DNA of 64,000 nucleotides from Myxococcales bacterium (GTDB lineage: Bacteria; Myxococcota_A; Polyangia; Polyangiales; Polyangiaceae). Made by a program: the position numbers and the translations under genes. This document shows, piece after piece, positions 1 through 8,281 of this stretch (its first letter is position 1; each line of letters begins with the position of its first letter). Location: positions 291,052 to 355,051 of the forward strand of contig JADJKB010000010.1 in assembly GCA_016706225.1 (NCBI GenBank), written 5' to 3'. The notes beneath the pieces are model-generated. The model was not told the DNA's origin, made no database searches, and saw only the letters and a program-made list of their open reading frames with translations.

Positions 1-2348
1 GCGAATGGCGCCAGACACAAGGTCAGTTTTTCCAATGCATTTCGAGGAATTGGAGTGAGCCCGTTCAGGTGATTCGTCAGGATCATCATGGCGCTGACGG
101 CCGTGTTGAACCGCAGCTGCTCGATGTCCTCCCCCACCTTCTTGACCGTCCGGTGGACCAGCTTCGCGGTCTCGGCGTCGACGGGCTCCGCGGACAACTC
201 GCGGCTCGCGAGGGTGTGCACTCGATCGAGGAACCTTCGCACTCCCTGGATGCCGGCGGTCTGCCAGGGTTTCACCTGCTCGAGCGGGCCCATGAACATC
301 TCGTAGACCCGCAGGCTGTCGGCCCCCGACTCGCGCACGACGTCGTCCGGGTTCACCACGTTGCCCCGGCTCTTGCTCATCTTGAAGGCGATGGACTGCA
401 CCTTCACCTCGGGGTTCGCCTTGATGACGAAGCTGCCGGCCCGCTTCTCCACCTCGGCATCGTCGAGCTTGACCACGTCGAGCACGGCGCCCGTCTCCCG
501 ATGGACGACCTGATCGTCGTCGGCGGTCCTCACCAGATCGGCGCTGACCCAGGCCCCGGCGGCGTCGCGGTAGGCCGTCATCTGTGGCTCACCCAGGATC
601 ATGCCCTGGTGGACCAGCTTCGAGAACGGCTCCGGGTGTTTCACGACGCCGACGTCGAACAGCACCTTGTGCCAGAAGCGCGCGTACAGAAGGTGCAGCA
701 CCGCGTGCTCCGAGCCGCCCATGTAGAGGTCCACGGGCATCCAGTCGTCGTAGGCTTTTTCGCTGAAAATCTCGCGTTCGTTGTGGGGATCGAGGTACCG
801 CAGGTAGTACCAGCAGGAGCCCGCCCACTGCGGCATCGTGTTGGTTTCACGCGCAAACCACGCGCCGTCCTTCTGGAAGAACCGCCAGTCGAGCGCCTTC
901 GCCAGCGGCCCCGACGGGTCACCGGGTTTGTAGTCCTCCAGCTTCGGCAGCTCGAGGGGCAGCTCGGCATCCGTGACCGCGATCGGGGTCGCGTAGTCGA
1001 TGGTGTAGGCCGCCCCGCTGCGGGGGTCGCCGTCGGTCTGCACCGGGAAATAGATGGGGATCGGCTCACCCCAGTAGCGCTGCCGGGAGAAGACCCAGTC
1101 GCGCAGCTTGTAGTTGATCTTGCTGCGCCCGATGCCCTCGGCCTCGAGGAACGCGGTGATCTTCTGTTTCATCTCGGGTGTGCCGAGACCATTGAACTGT
1201 CCGGAGCGAACGGCGACTCCGTCGTCGACGAACGCCGCCTCGAGGGTCGCGTGCTCGGAACCGTCGGGGCTCACCACTTCCACGATCGGCAACTCGAACC
1301 GCTGCGCGAACTCGAAGTCGCGCTCGTCGTGCGCCGGCACCGCCATGATGGCGCCGGTTCCGTACGCACCGAGCACGTAGTCCGCGGTGAAAATCGGGAT
1401 TTCCTGCCCGTTCAGCGGGTTGATGGCCTTGGCGCCGGTGGCAACGCCGGTCTTCTCTTTGTTGAGCGCGGTGCGCTCCATGTCGCTCTTGCGCGCCGCG
1501 GCCTTGGCGTAGGTCTCGACCTCCGCGCGCAGCGCCGGCGCCGCGAGCTCGAGCGTGAGCGGATGATCCGGCGCGATCACCATGTACGTCGCACCGAACA
1601 GAGTGTCCGGGCGCGTGGTGTAGACCGTCAGCTTGGTGCTGTGTCCGACGAGCGGAAAGTCGACCTCTGCGCCTTCACTCTTGCCGATCCAATCCCGCTG
1701 TTTTTGCCTGGTTTCAGGCCAATCCAGCGGCTCCAGCTCCTCCGCCAAGCGGTCCGCGTAGGCGGTGATGCGTAGCTGCCATTGCCGCAGCGGCTGGCGC
1801 ACGACGGGGAACTGACCGCGTTCGCTCTTGCCGTCGATGACCTCCTCGTTGGCCAGCACCGTCCCGAGCTCGGGGCACCAATTGACCGGAATTTCCGCCT
1901 GGAATGCCAGCCCGCGCTCGAACAGCTTGAGGAAGATCCACTGCGTCCAGCGCACGTACTTCGGGTCCGTGGTGTCGACCTCACGGGACCAATCGTAGAA
2001 GAACCCCAGGCTCTTGAGCTGCCTGCGAAAGACGTTGATGTTGCTCGCGGTCGTCGCCGCCGGGTGAGTGCCCGTGTTGATGGCGTGTTGCTCCGCCGGC
2101 AGCCCGAACGCATCCCAGCCCATCGGATGCAGCACGTCGTAGCCGTTCATGCGCTTGAAGCGCGCGACGATGTCCGTTGCCGTGTAACCCTCCGGATGCC
2201 CGACGTGCAGGCCGGAGCCGGACGGGTACGGAAACATGTCGAGCACGTAAGCCTTCGGGCGTCCCGGGCGCCGTGTGACCTTGAACGTTTCGTGCTCTTC
2301 CCAGTACCTCTGCCAGCGCGATTCGACCGCGCGGTGGTCGTAAGCCAT
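1..2348 (-). CDS. leuS: Leucine--tRNA ligase (3' end cut by window edge)
   Basis: Class I aminoacyl-tRNA synthetase that charges tRNA-Leu in the cytoplasm. The reverse strand reads openly from an ATG at 2348 to the left edge, about 782 codons. The HIGH motif reads HVGH at residues 48-51, inside PYPSGSGLHVGHPEG, and KMSKS is exact at residues 656-660. WCPELGTVLANEEV and the MGGSEHAVLHLLYARFWHK block are typical of bacterial LeuRS. The family is usually about 860 residues, so roughly 80 C-terminal residues lie outside the window. A purine-rich AGGG sits just upstream of the ATG. The long plus-strand open frame over this gene is a GC-driven shadow. Confidence 0.97.
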   Translation of the reverse strand, partial: MAYDHRAVESRWQRYWEEHETFKVTRRPGRPKAYVLDMFPYPSGSGLHVGHPEGYTATDIVARFKRMNGYDVLHPMGWDAFGLPAEQHAINTGTHPAATTASNINVFRRQLKSLGFFYDWSREVDTTDPKYVRWTQWIFLKLFERGLAFQAEIPVNWCPELGTVLANEEVIDGKSERGQFPVVRQPLRQWQLRITAYADRLAEELEPLDWPETRQKQRDWIGKSEGAEVDFPLVGHSTKLTVYTTRPDTLFGATYMVIAPDHPLTLELAAPALRAEVETYAKAAARKSDMERTALNKEKTGVATGAKAINPLNGQEIPIFTADYVLGAYGTGAIMAVPAHDERDFEFAQRFELPIVEVVSPDGSEHATLEAAFVDDGVAVRSGQFNGLGTPEMKQKITAFLEAEGIGRSKINYKLRDWVFSRQRYWGEPIPIYFPVQTDGDPRSGAAYTIDYATPIAVTDAELPLELPKLEDYKPGDPSGPLAKALDWRFFQKDGAWFARETNTMPQWAGSCWYYLRYLDPHNEREIFSEKAYDDWMPVDLYMGGSEHAVLHLLYARFWHKVLFDVGVVKHPEPFSKLVHQGMILGEPQMTAYRDAAGAWVSADLVRTADDDQVVHRETGAVLDVVKLDDAEVEKRAGSFVIKANPEVKVQSIAFKMSKSRGNVVNPDDVVRESGADSLRVYEMFMGPLEQVKPWQTAGIQGVRRFLDRVHTLASRELSAEPVDAETAKLVHRTVKKVGEDIEQLRFNTAVSAMMILTNHLNGLTPIPRNALEKLTLCLAPF

Positions 2349-2420
2349 GACGCCGCCCTATAGCACTCGGCGCCCGGCGCCGTTTGCGCGATCTGCGAAT
2401 TTCCAGCAAAAGCCCCCGGC

Positions 2421-3668
2421 TCAGCCCCCGCGTTTGCCGACCTTCGCGGCCTTCCGCTCGAGGCGCGCGCGCCGACGCAGGCTCGCTTCGTCGGTCTCCG
2501 ACGTCCCCCGCTCCAGAATTGCCAGGGCCTTGTCCGGCGCCCGGACGTGATGTTCGTACAGCTTCGCGAGCTCCAGCCGCACCAGGGGGTCGTCCACGTC
2601 CGCCGCAAACGCCTCGAAGTCCGCGAGCGCCGCGGCGCGATCACCGCGGGCCTTGGCGATCTGCCCGCGCACGCGCAGCGCCTCGGGATCGAGCGCGCGG
2701 GCCACGGCGGCATCGGCTGCCACGCGCGCTCGCTCGGGCGCTTTGGCGCGATGAAACACCCGCGCCAGCCCGATCAGATCCTCACCCTGCAAGAGCGCGA
2801 GGGGTTCACCGTACAGCGCCACGAGCGCCGCCATGCTGATGACGTCGAGGGCGTTGTGTTCGACGACGGCGGAGAGCGCAGCCTCGTCCCCGGTGCGCAG
2901 GTAGTGACCGTAGCGCGCGGCGACGTCGCCGCCCTCGATGTCCCCCACGCGCTGAAACCCGAGCACGTCCGCCTCGAGGCCGATCAGTCGGCAGGCCCCG
3001 AGCCGGGCTTTGTGCAGCCGCCGCCCGACGTGCAAGAGATCCAGGTGCGGGCGCTGGGGCGGCAATGGCCGGTGATTCATCACGTATCTGCCGCGCAACA
3101 GCGGCAGATCGAAGGCCTTGCCGTTGTAGGTCACGAGCACGCCAGCCGCCTCGATGCGCTCGCGCAGGAGCTCGAGCAGCGCCACCTCCTCGCCGGGGCG
3201 CCGCAGCAACAGCTGCTCCATCACCAGCACCCCGCGCTCGTCGAAGTGCGCCAGACCCACCAGGAACGCGAGCACCCCTGCCCCGCCGCCGAGGCCCGTC
3301 GTCTCGGTGTCGAGGTAAAGCGCACGCCGCGGGTCGACCGCGGCGAGGCTTGGCTCGAGGGCGAGCAGACCCAAGAGCTCGGGATCCGCCCGCGCGGCTT
3401 CCTCCACCGCCATGCGCCCGACGTGATGCGAGCGCGGAAGATGTTCACGCCGCTGATAGAGCGGTCCGTGCTCGGTCTCGCGGCGCACGAAGGGCAAGAG
3501 GGTGAGCTCCGGATTGGGAGGTTCCCGCTCGCTAGTCTCCGGCGCACGACCGAGGATCTCCGCCATGCGCGCTCGCAGGTCGTCGAGCGTGGCCCCGGTC
3601 TCCGGCAGCGGCGCGGACGGCGCGGGCCGCCCGGGGCGGAGGAACGAAAGTCGGCGCCGCAGATCCAC
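2421..3668 (-). CDS. MrfB/YprB-like DEDD exonuclease with TPR-like C-terminus
   Basis: A 415-residue protein read from a GTG at 3668; the frame stays open further upstream but without family-like sequence. An RNase H-fold DEDD core is visible: D120 and E122 in LYLDTETTGL, D187 in YNGKAFDLPLL, and D275 in EHNALDVISM. The C-terminal ~130 residues are Ala/Arg/Leu-rich helical repeats resembling TPR. Length and order match B. subtilis YprB (MrfB), the exonuclease that works with helicase MrfA in repair of mitomycin-type DNA adducts. A MrfA-like helicase lies 4.6 kb away at 8282. The gene is divergent from coaE. The family assignment is good; the repair role is inferred. Confidence 0.85.
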   Translation of the reverse strand: MDLRRRLSFLRPGRPAPSAPLPETGATLDDLRARMAEILGRAPETSEREPPNPELTLLPFVRRETEHGPLYQRREHLPRSHHVGRMAVEEAARADPELLGLLALEPSLAAVDPRRALYLDTETTGLGGGAGVLAFLVGLAHFDERGVLVMEQLLLRRPGEEVALLELLRERIEAAGVLVTYNGKAFDLPLLRGRYVMNHRPLPPQRPHLDLLHVGRRLHKARLGACRLIGLEADVLGFQRVGDIEGGDVAARYGHYLRTGDEAALSAVVEHNALDVISMAALVALYGEPLALLQGEDLIGLARVFHRAKAPERARVAADAAVARALDPEALRVRGQIAKARGDRAAALADFEAFAADVDDPLVRLELAKLYEHHVRAPDKALAILERGTSETDEASLRRRARLERKAAKVGKRGG

Positions 3669-3758
3669 GGAACAGTTGTACAGGCTCCACCTTCGACCCG
3701 CAATTATCGCGGAAAATCCCCCGACTCCGCCTCTTCGCGGGCATGCTCCCCGGCGCGC

Positions 3759-4395
3759 ATGGCCATCCACGTCTTCGGCCTGACGGGCGGAATCGGCTCC
3801 GGCAAGAGCAGCGTCGCGGCCCGCTTTCGCGAGCGGGGGCTGCCGGTGATCGACGCCGATCAGCTCGCCCGCGAGGTCGTGGCCAAAGGCACCCCCGGGC
3901 TCGCCGAGCTCGTCGAGCGCTTCGGCGTGGAGGTGGTCGACGCCAGCGGTGAGCTCGATCGCCCGAAGCTCGCGGCGCTCGTGTTCAGTGACGAAGCGGC
4001 GCGGCGCGCGCTGAACGCCATCACACATCCGCGCGTGCGCGACCTCGCGCTGACCCGCGTGCAAGAGCTCCGGAGAACGCGGGGAGCCCCTCGCGTGTTA
4101 CGAGGTGCCGCTCTTGATCGAGAGTGGGCTCGCGGAGCTACTGCGACCTCTGGTCGTCGTGGTCGTGGACGAGGCAACCCAACTCGAACGCAGCATGCGG
4201 CGCGACGGCGCGACGCGCGAGCAGATCGCGGCGCGCATCCGGGCGCAGCTGCCGCTCGCAGACAAGGCGAAGCTGGCGGACCACGTGCTCGACAACTCGG
4301 GCTCGCTCGGGGCGACCCGGGCCGAAGCGGATCGGATCCTCGACCACATCGCCCGCGGGCTCGGCATCGATCCGGCGCGTTACCCCAGCGGCTGA
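3759..4395 (+). CDS. coaE: Dephospho-CoA kinase, interrupted by a +1 frameshift
   Basis: Last step of coenzyme A biosynthesis, ATP-dependent phosphorylation of dephospho-CoA. The ATG at 3759 gives MAIHVFGLTGGIGSGKSSVA, with the P-loop at residues 10-17, then DADQLAREVV and ITHPRVR. The frame then leaves the family sequence, and the expected continuation (GEPLACYEVPLLIESGL) resumes in the next frame up to TGA at 4395. Removing one C at about 4070, in CTCCGG, restores a continuous protein of normal length (about 211 residues). This is either a sequencing indel or a recent mutation. Since coaE is normally essential and the rest is well conserved, an error is more likely. Confidence 0.9.
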
Positions 4396-4438
4396 ACCCG
4401 GGGATTCTCGGGCATTTTCCGGCTTTTTCCGGCCCGCG

Positions 4439-5287
4439 TCAGCTGCGCCGCCGGGCCGCCTCGAGGGTGTTCTCGAGCAGCATGGCGATGGTCATGGGCC
4501 CCACCCCGCCGGGCACCGGCGTGATCGCACCCGCGGTCGGCTCCACGTCGGCGAAATCGACGTCGCCGCACAGCTTGCCGTTCTCGTCGCGGTTCATCCC
4601 GACGTCGATGACGATGGCCCCGGGTTTGACCCAGTCCGCCTTCACCATCTTCGCCCGCCCGACGGCCGCCACCAGCACGTCCGCCTCTCGACACAAAGCA
4701 GGCAGCTCCCGCGAGCGGGAGTGGGCGACCGTTACCGTCGCGTGTTCCGACAGCAAGAGCGCCGCCAGCGGTTTGCCGACGATGTTGCTGCGACCGATCA
4801 CGACTGCCCGGGCGCCGACCAGCTGTGCGCCCGCCTCTTTCAGCAGTCGCATGCAGCCCCGCGGTGTACACGGCACGAGTCCCGCTTTGCCCGTCCAGAG
4901 CGCACCGACACTGACGGGGTGAAATCCGTCCACGTCCTTGGCAGGATCGATGCTGTCGAGCACCGCGTCGGAGCGAATGCCCTCCGGCATCGGCAGCTGG
5001 ACCAGGATGCCGTCCACCGCAGGATCGCGGTTCAGGCGTTCGACCAACGCCAGCAACTCCGTCTCGGAGACACTCGCGGGCAGGCGGTGCACGGCGCCGG
5101 CGATGCCGACCTCCAGGGCGGCTTTTTCCTTGTTTCGCACGTACACCGCGCTGGCCGGATCCTCGCCGGCGAGCACCACGTGCAGCCCCGGCGCGCGCCC
5201 GTGTCGGGCCACGAACTCGGCCACACCCACCCGCACTTCGTCCCGGACCGCCTTGGCGATCAGCTTGCCGTCGATGAGCTTGGCCAC
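4439..5287 (-). CDS. folD: Bifunctional methylenetetrahydrofolate dehydrogenase / cyclohydrolase
   Basis: Interconverts 5,10-methylene-, methenyl- and 10-formyl-tetrahydrofolate in one-carbon metabolism. The 282-residue length is typical. The catalytic Tyr49 and Lys53 lie in YVRNKEKA. VQLPMP is at about 96-101, KDVDGFH at 117-123, PCTPRG at 139-144, the Rossmann GRSNIVGKP at 165-173, and PVPGGVGPMT near the C-terminus. The gene follows the lgt/lspA/lipoprotein group on the same strand, 77 bp after the lipoprotein gene. It is convergent with coaE. No anomalies were seen. Confidence 0.97.
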   Translation of the reverse strand: MAKLIDGKLIAKAVRDEVRVGVAEFVARHGRAPGLHVVLAGEDPASAVYVRNKEKAALEVGIAGAVHRLPASVSETELLALVERLNRDPAVDGILVQLPMPEGIRSDAVLDSIDPAKDVDGFHPVSVGALWTGKAGLVPCTPRGCMRLLKEAGAQLVGARAVVIGRSNIVGKPLAALLLSEHATVTVAHSRSRELPALCREADVLVAAVGRAKMVKADWVKPGAIVIDVGMNRDENGKLCGDVDFADVEPTAGAITPVPGGVGPMTIAMLLENTLEAARRRS

Positions 5288-5364
5288 GCCGCCGAAGTAG
5301 CAGAGCCACGCGGGGCGGTCGACGGGAAACGCGCGAAGCGCTGCGGCGCAGGCGCGCGCGCGGC

Positions 5365-6174
5365 TCAGTTCACCAGCACGTCGGCCAGGGTCACGCTGTC
5401 GGGCTGCAACAACACATACACGCCGCCCGAGCTGGTGCCCGCGTTGAACTGGAAATTTTGTTTGTTGGGCAGCTTGGCGCTCGTGACGTTGACCACCACG
5501 GCATAGCCCCCGACACCCGTGCCGGGCGCGGTGTCACTCCACGAACCGCCGGTGTCGTAGGTGACGATCTCACCCTTGTGTGTGACCGTCACTCCGGTGA
5601 CCGGCACGCCGGTCTTGGCGTCGACGAAACGCAAGACCACGTGCGCGGCGCCCTTCACCCGCTGCTCGGGCACGCTGAGAAAACCGTAGATGGTGTCGAT
5701 GGTCGTCGCCGGTACGACGGCGAGCTCGAGCGGGGGCTGGGTGGTGTCGGTCGGCTGCAACGTCGGCAGCGTGGCGAGGTTGTTCGGGGTCACCGTGGCC
5801 CACACACCCTGCCCCTCTGCGACGCCCGCGACCACGAAGCTCGCGCCGGAGTAGCTGCCCTCGACCGGCGCGCCATCGGCGCCTTCGAAGCCGACGCTGG
5901 CCTGCTCCGCGAAGGGCACTGCGGTCAGGAAGTCGTCCCCGGTGAGCAGCACCACGCTGCCGGTCACGTCCACGCCGGTCGGAGCATCGACGGTTGCGTC
6001 GTTCGAGCCTGCCTCGAGGCCGCCGTCGCCCTTGGCCCCACCCCCACCCCCGGGCCCCGGGCCGACGCATTTCCCGCCGTCGCACTGCACGGACACGGAC
6101 TCCGGGTGGTCCGCGTTCTTCGAGCACGCCGTCACGAGCGGAATCAGCACGAGAAGCGCGGCGAAACGGGTCAT
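5365..6174 (-). CDS. Predicted lipoprotein, unknown function
   Basis: A 269-residue protein with a lipoprotein signal: MTRF, a hydrophobic stretch, then lipobox VTAC with Cys17. A Gly/Pro-rich linker follows (PGPGGGGGAKG), then a region rich in Val, Thr and Gly consistent with beta-sandwich folds (VDAKTGVPVTGVTVTHKGE resembles carboxypeptidase-regulatory or Ig-like repeats). No catalytic motif is evident. It lies between lgt and folD, 47 bp after lgt, so it may be co-transcribed with the lipoprotein-maturation enzymes. Function is not recognised. Confidence 0.8.
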   Translation of the reverse strand: MTRFAALLVLIPLVTACSKNADHPESVSVQCDGGKCVGPGPGGGGGAKGDGGLEAGSNDATVDAPTGVDVTGSVVLLTGDDFLTAVPFAEQASVGFEGADGAPVEGSYSGASFVVAGVAEGQGVWATVTPNNLATLPTLQPTDTTQPPLELAVVPATTIDTIYGFLSVPEQRVKGAAHVVLRFVDAKTGVPVTGVTVTHKGEIVTYDTGGSWSDTAPGTGVGGYAVVVNVTSAKLPNKQNFQFNAGTSSGGVYVLLQPDSVTLADVLVN

Positions 6175-6221
6175 GCCCCCGATGGTACGGCGGCGTCGCC
6201 GCCCGGGCCAACCGCGCGGCT

Positions 6222-7142
6222 TCAGGCCGCGGCTTTCCGCAGCAAGAACCGGTGTCCAGCGACGGCTGCGGCCACGAGCCCCAGCCCGATCAGCTGCGAG
6301 GTGCTGAGCCCGAGGAACCCACCGCGGTCGTCGTTGCGGAAGAACTCGATCACGAACCGCGCGAAGGCGTAGAGCGCGACGAACGCGAGGAAGATCTGGC
6401 CGTCGTAGCGCTTGCGCCCGTGCAGCCAGAGAATCAAGAGCGCGGCGATGGCGAACGACGCCGCCGACTCGTAGACCTGAGTGGGGTGCACGGGCAACGA
6501 CGGCTCGAACGGCGAACTGATCAGCCCTGCCTTGAACTGGGTCTCACTGGCCGGGCTGTGGGACGGAAACACGAGCGCCCAGGCGGAGTGGGTCGGGGTC
6601 CCGAAACAGCAGCCCGCCAGCAGACAGCCCATGCGCCCGAAACCCAGGCCGATGGGGATGACCATGCCGGCCATGTCGGCCGCTTTCCAGAACGGGAATC
6701 TATCGCGCCGGAGCAGGTACCAGCCCGCCACCGATGCGCCGATGAAGCCGCCGTAATACGTGAGGCCGCCAGCCCAGAATTTCGCCCACGCAAAACAGTC
6801 GACCTCCGTCGGGTGGCAGACCTGTTTCGCGGCGTCCCACACACCGGCGTAACGCGGGCTCAAACACTCGTCACGAGTGATGCGCCAGTCGACCTTGCCC
6901 GGGTCGGTGCAGAGGTGCACGTAGTCCATCAAGTACCCGTCCGCGAGCACGTGTAACAAGCGCGCGCCCACGACCCCTGCGAGCAGCATCGCCAGACCGA
7001 GATCGACGATCACATCGGGATCTTGTCCGACGCGTTTGGCCCACAGCGCACCCGCGATGGTGGCGAACAAGAACCCGGTCAGGAGCAGGATGAAGTAGCT
7101 CGGGAACGGGATCTCGAACAGTGTGAAGAGGCGACCCTGCAT
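6222..7142 (-). CDS. lgt: Prolipoprotein diacylglyceryl transferase
   Basis: Inner-membrane enzyme transferring diacylglycerol from phosphatidylglycerol to the lipobox cysteine, the first step of lipoprotein maturation. Start chosen at the ATG at 7142 (MQGRLFTLFEIPFPSYF), giving 306 residues; the open frame upstream is basic and unrelated. Several membrane segments are visible. The conserved GGLTYYGGFIG block (126-136), the GFGRMGCLLAGCCFG signature with Arg170, HPTQVYES and FVIEFFRND are present. A Cys-rich loop insertion (about residues 78-116) is unlike the E. coli enzyme. It lies 13 bp after lspA, so the first two lipoprotein-processing steps are paired. Confidence 0.95.
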   Translation of the reverse strand: MQGRLFTLFEIPFPSYFILLLTGFLFATIAGALWAKRVGQDPDVIVDLGLAMLLAGVVGARLLHVLADGYLMDYVHLCTDPGKVDWRITRDECLSPRYAGVWDAAKQVCHPTEVDCFAWAKFWAGGLTYYGGFIGASVAGWYLLRRDRFPFWKAADMAGMVIPIGLGFGRMGCLLAGCCFGTPTHSAWALVFPSHSPASETQFKAGLISSPFEPSLPVHPTQVYESAASFAIAALLILWLHGRKRYDGQIFLAFVALYAFARFVIEFFRNDDRGGFLGLSTSQLIGLGLVAAAVAGHRFLLRKAAA

Positions 7143-7155
7143 GGCGGCGGCGGCC

Positions 7156-8130
7156 CTATCCGGCGCCGGGCGGCGCACCCGCAGCAGCCTCGGACGCGCC
7201 CGGCTCGGGAGCGGGGAGATCCGGTGCCGGTGGCGGCGGCGCCGGCGGTGGAGCATCGGGGGAGGCCGCCGGTTTTCGCCGGGACGTCACCATGTCGACC
7301 GCCATCAGCGCCACACCGATGCAGATGAAGATGTCCGCCACGTTGAAGGTCGGCCAGTGGTCGGTGATGGTCCAGCCCTTCAAATACTTGGCGAGAAACC
7401 CGTTCATCTTCTCGATCCACGCCGCGTGGTAGTCGATGAAATCGACCACGCTCGAGCGGGTGATGCGATCCGAGAGGTTGCCGAGAGCACCGCCCAGCAC
7501 GAGCGGCAGACCCCACTTGAGCGAGCGCTGCGTGGGCGCCAGTCGGCTGTAGAGCGACACGATGAACGCGATCGCGAGCACGCTGACGAGCAGGAAGAAC
7601 GGCCGGCGGACGTTCTCGTTTGCGTCGTGCAAGAGCCCCCAAGCGCCACCTCGGTTGTAGGCCAGGGTGAAGGCCAGATGATCCTTGATCAGCGGGATCG
7701 ATGGATCGAACGCGGTGCGCCGGCTGAGCGCGACCTCTGCCCAGGCCTTCGAGCCGATGTCTGCGAGCAATGACAGCGCAGCAACGACCCCAAAGAACAT
7801 GAAGGACGGGCGATGCATCAGCTGCTCGATCTCTTCGCGCGATGCGGGCTGCGCGGGGATCGGCGGCGCCGGAGCGAGCGGCTCCTCTGCAAGCGTGGGC
7901 TCGGTCTGGGGTTCACCCGACGCACCCGCGTCGGCAGGAACCTGCGCCGCCTCGCCCGGCGCGGGTTCGGACAGAGCGCTCTCACCCACTTCCGCTGCCC
8001 ACGGCGGAGACTCGGCGCTTGCGGCGCCCGTGTTCGCCTCGGCCGCGGGTGTCGGCGGTGCATCGACTCGCGCCGGCTCCGGGGCGTCAGCGGCGTCTGC
8101 GGGGCGGGGCGGGTCCGTCTCGTCGCTCAT
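7156..8130 (-). CDS. lspA: Signal peptidase II with long Pro/Ala-rich N-terminal extension
   Basis: Aspartic protease of the inner membrane that removes signal peptides from diacylated prolipoproteins. The core begins near residue 107, with membrane segments, AYNRGGAWGLL, and the two catalytic aspartates D230 (VVDFIDY) and D266 (FNVADIFI). The protein is 324 residues against about 160-200 in most species. The excess is a disordered Pro/Ala/Glu N-terminal stretch of about 105 residues and a Pro-rich C-terminal tail of about 40. The N-terminal extension reads openly from the first ATG; a later start cannot be excluded, but no methionine lies close to the core except Met105. It is followed directly by lgt. 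Confidence 0.94.
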   Translation of the reverse strand: MSDETDPPRPADAADAPEPARVDAPPTPAAEANTGAASAESPPWAAEVGESALSEPAPGEAAQVPADAGASGEPQTEPTLAEEPLAPAPPIPAQPASREEIEQLMHRPSFMFFGVVAALSLLADIGSKAWAEVALSRRTAFDPSIPLIKDHLAFTLAYNRGGAWGLLHDANENVRRPFFLLVSVLAIAFIVSLYSRLAPTQRSLKWGLPLVLGGALGNLSDRITRSSVVDFIDYHAAWIEKMNGFLAKYLKGWTITDHWPTFNVADIFICIGVALMAVDMVTSRRKPAASPDAPPPAPPPPAPDLPAPEPGASEAAAGAPPGAG

Positions 8131-8281
8131 TTCCGGCGCCTAACTACGACAGGTCCGCCGCCAGGGCCAGTCATCCGCTCGGGGCGGGTCGACTGGTTCG
8201 CGGCGGCCATTGGAGAATCGCCCCCCAACTTGCCCCGCCGGGGGCTTGTCCCGATACCGCACATCTGTTTAGTTATTCGAG

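Noticed and set aside
69..1775. Long plus-strand open frame opposite leuS
   Set aside because: A GC-driven shadow: the minus strand encodes a clear leucyl-tRNA synthetase over the whole stretch.
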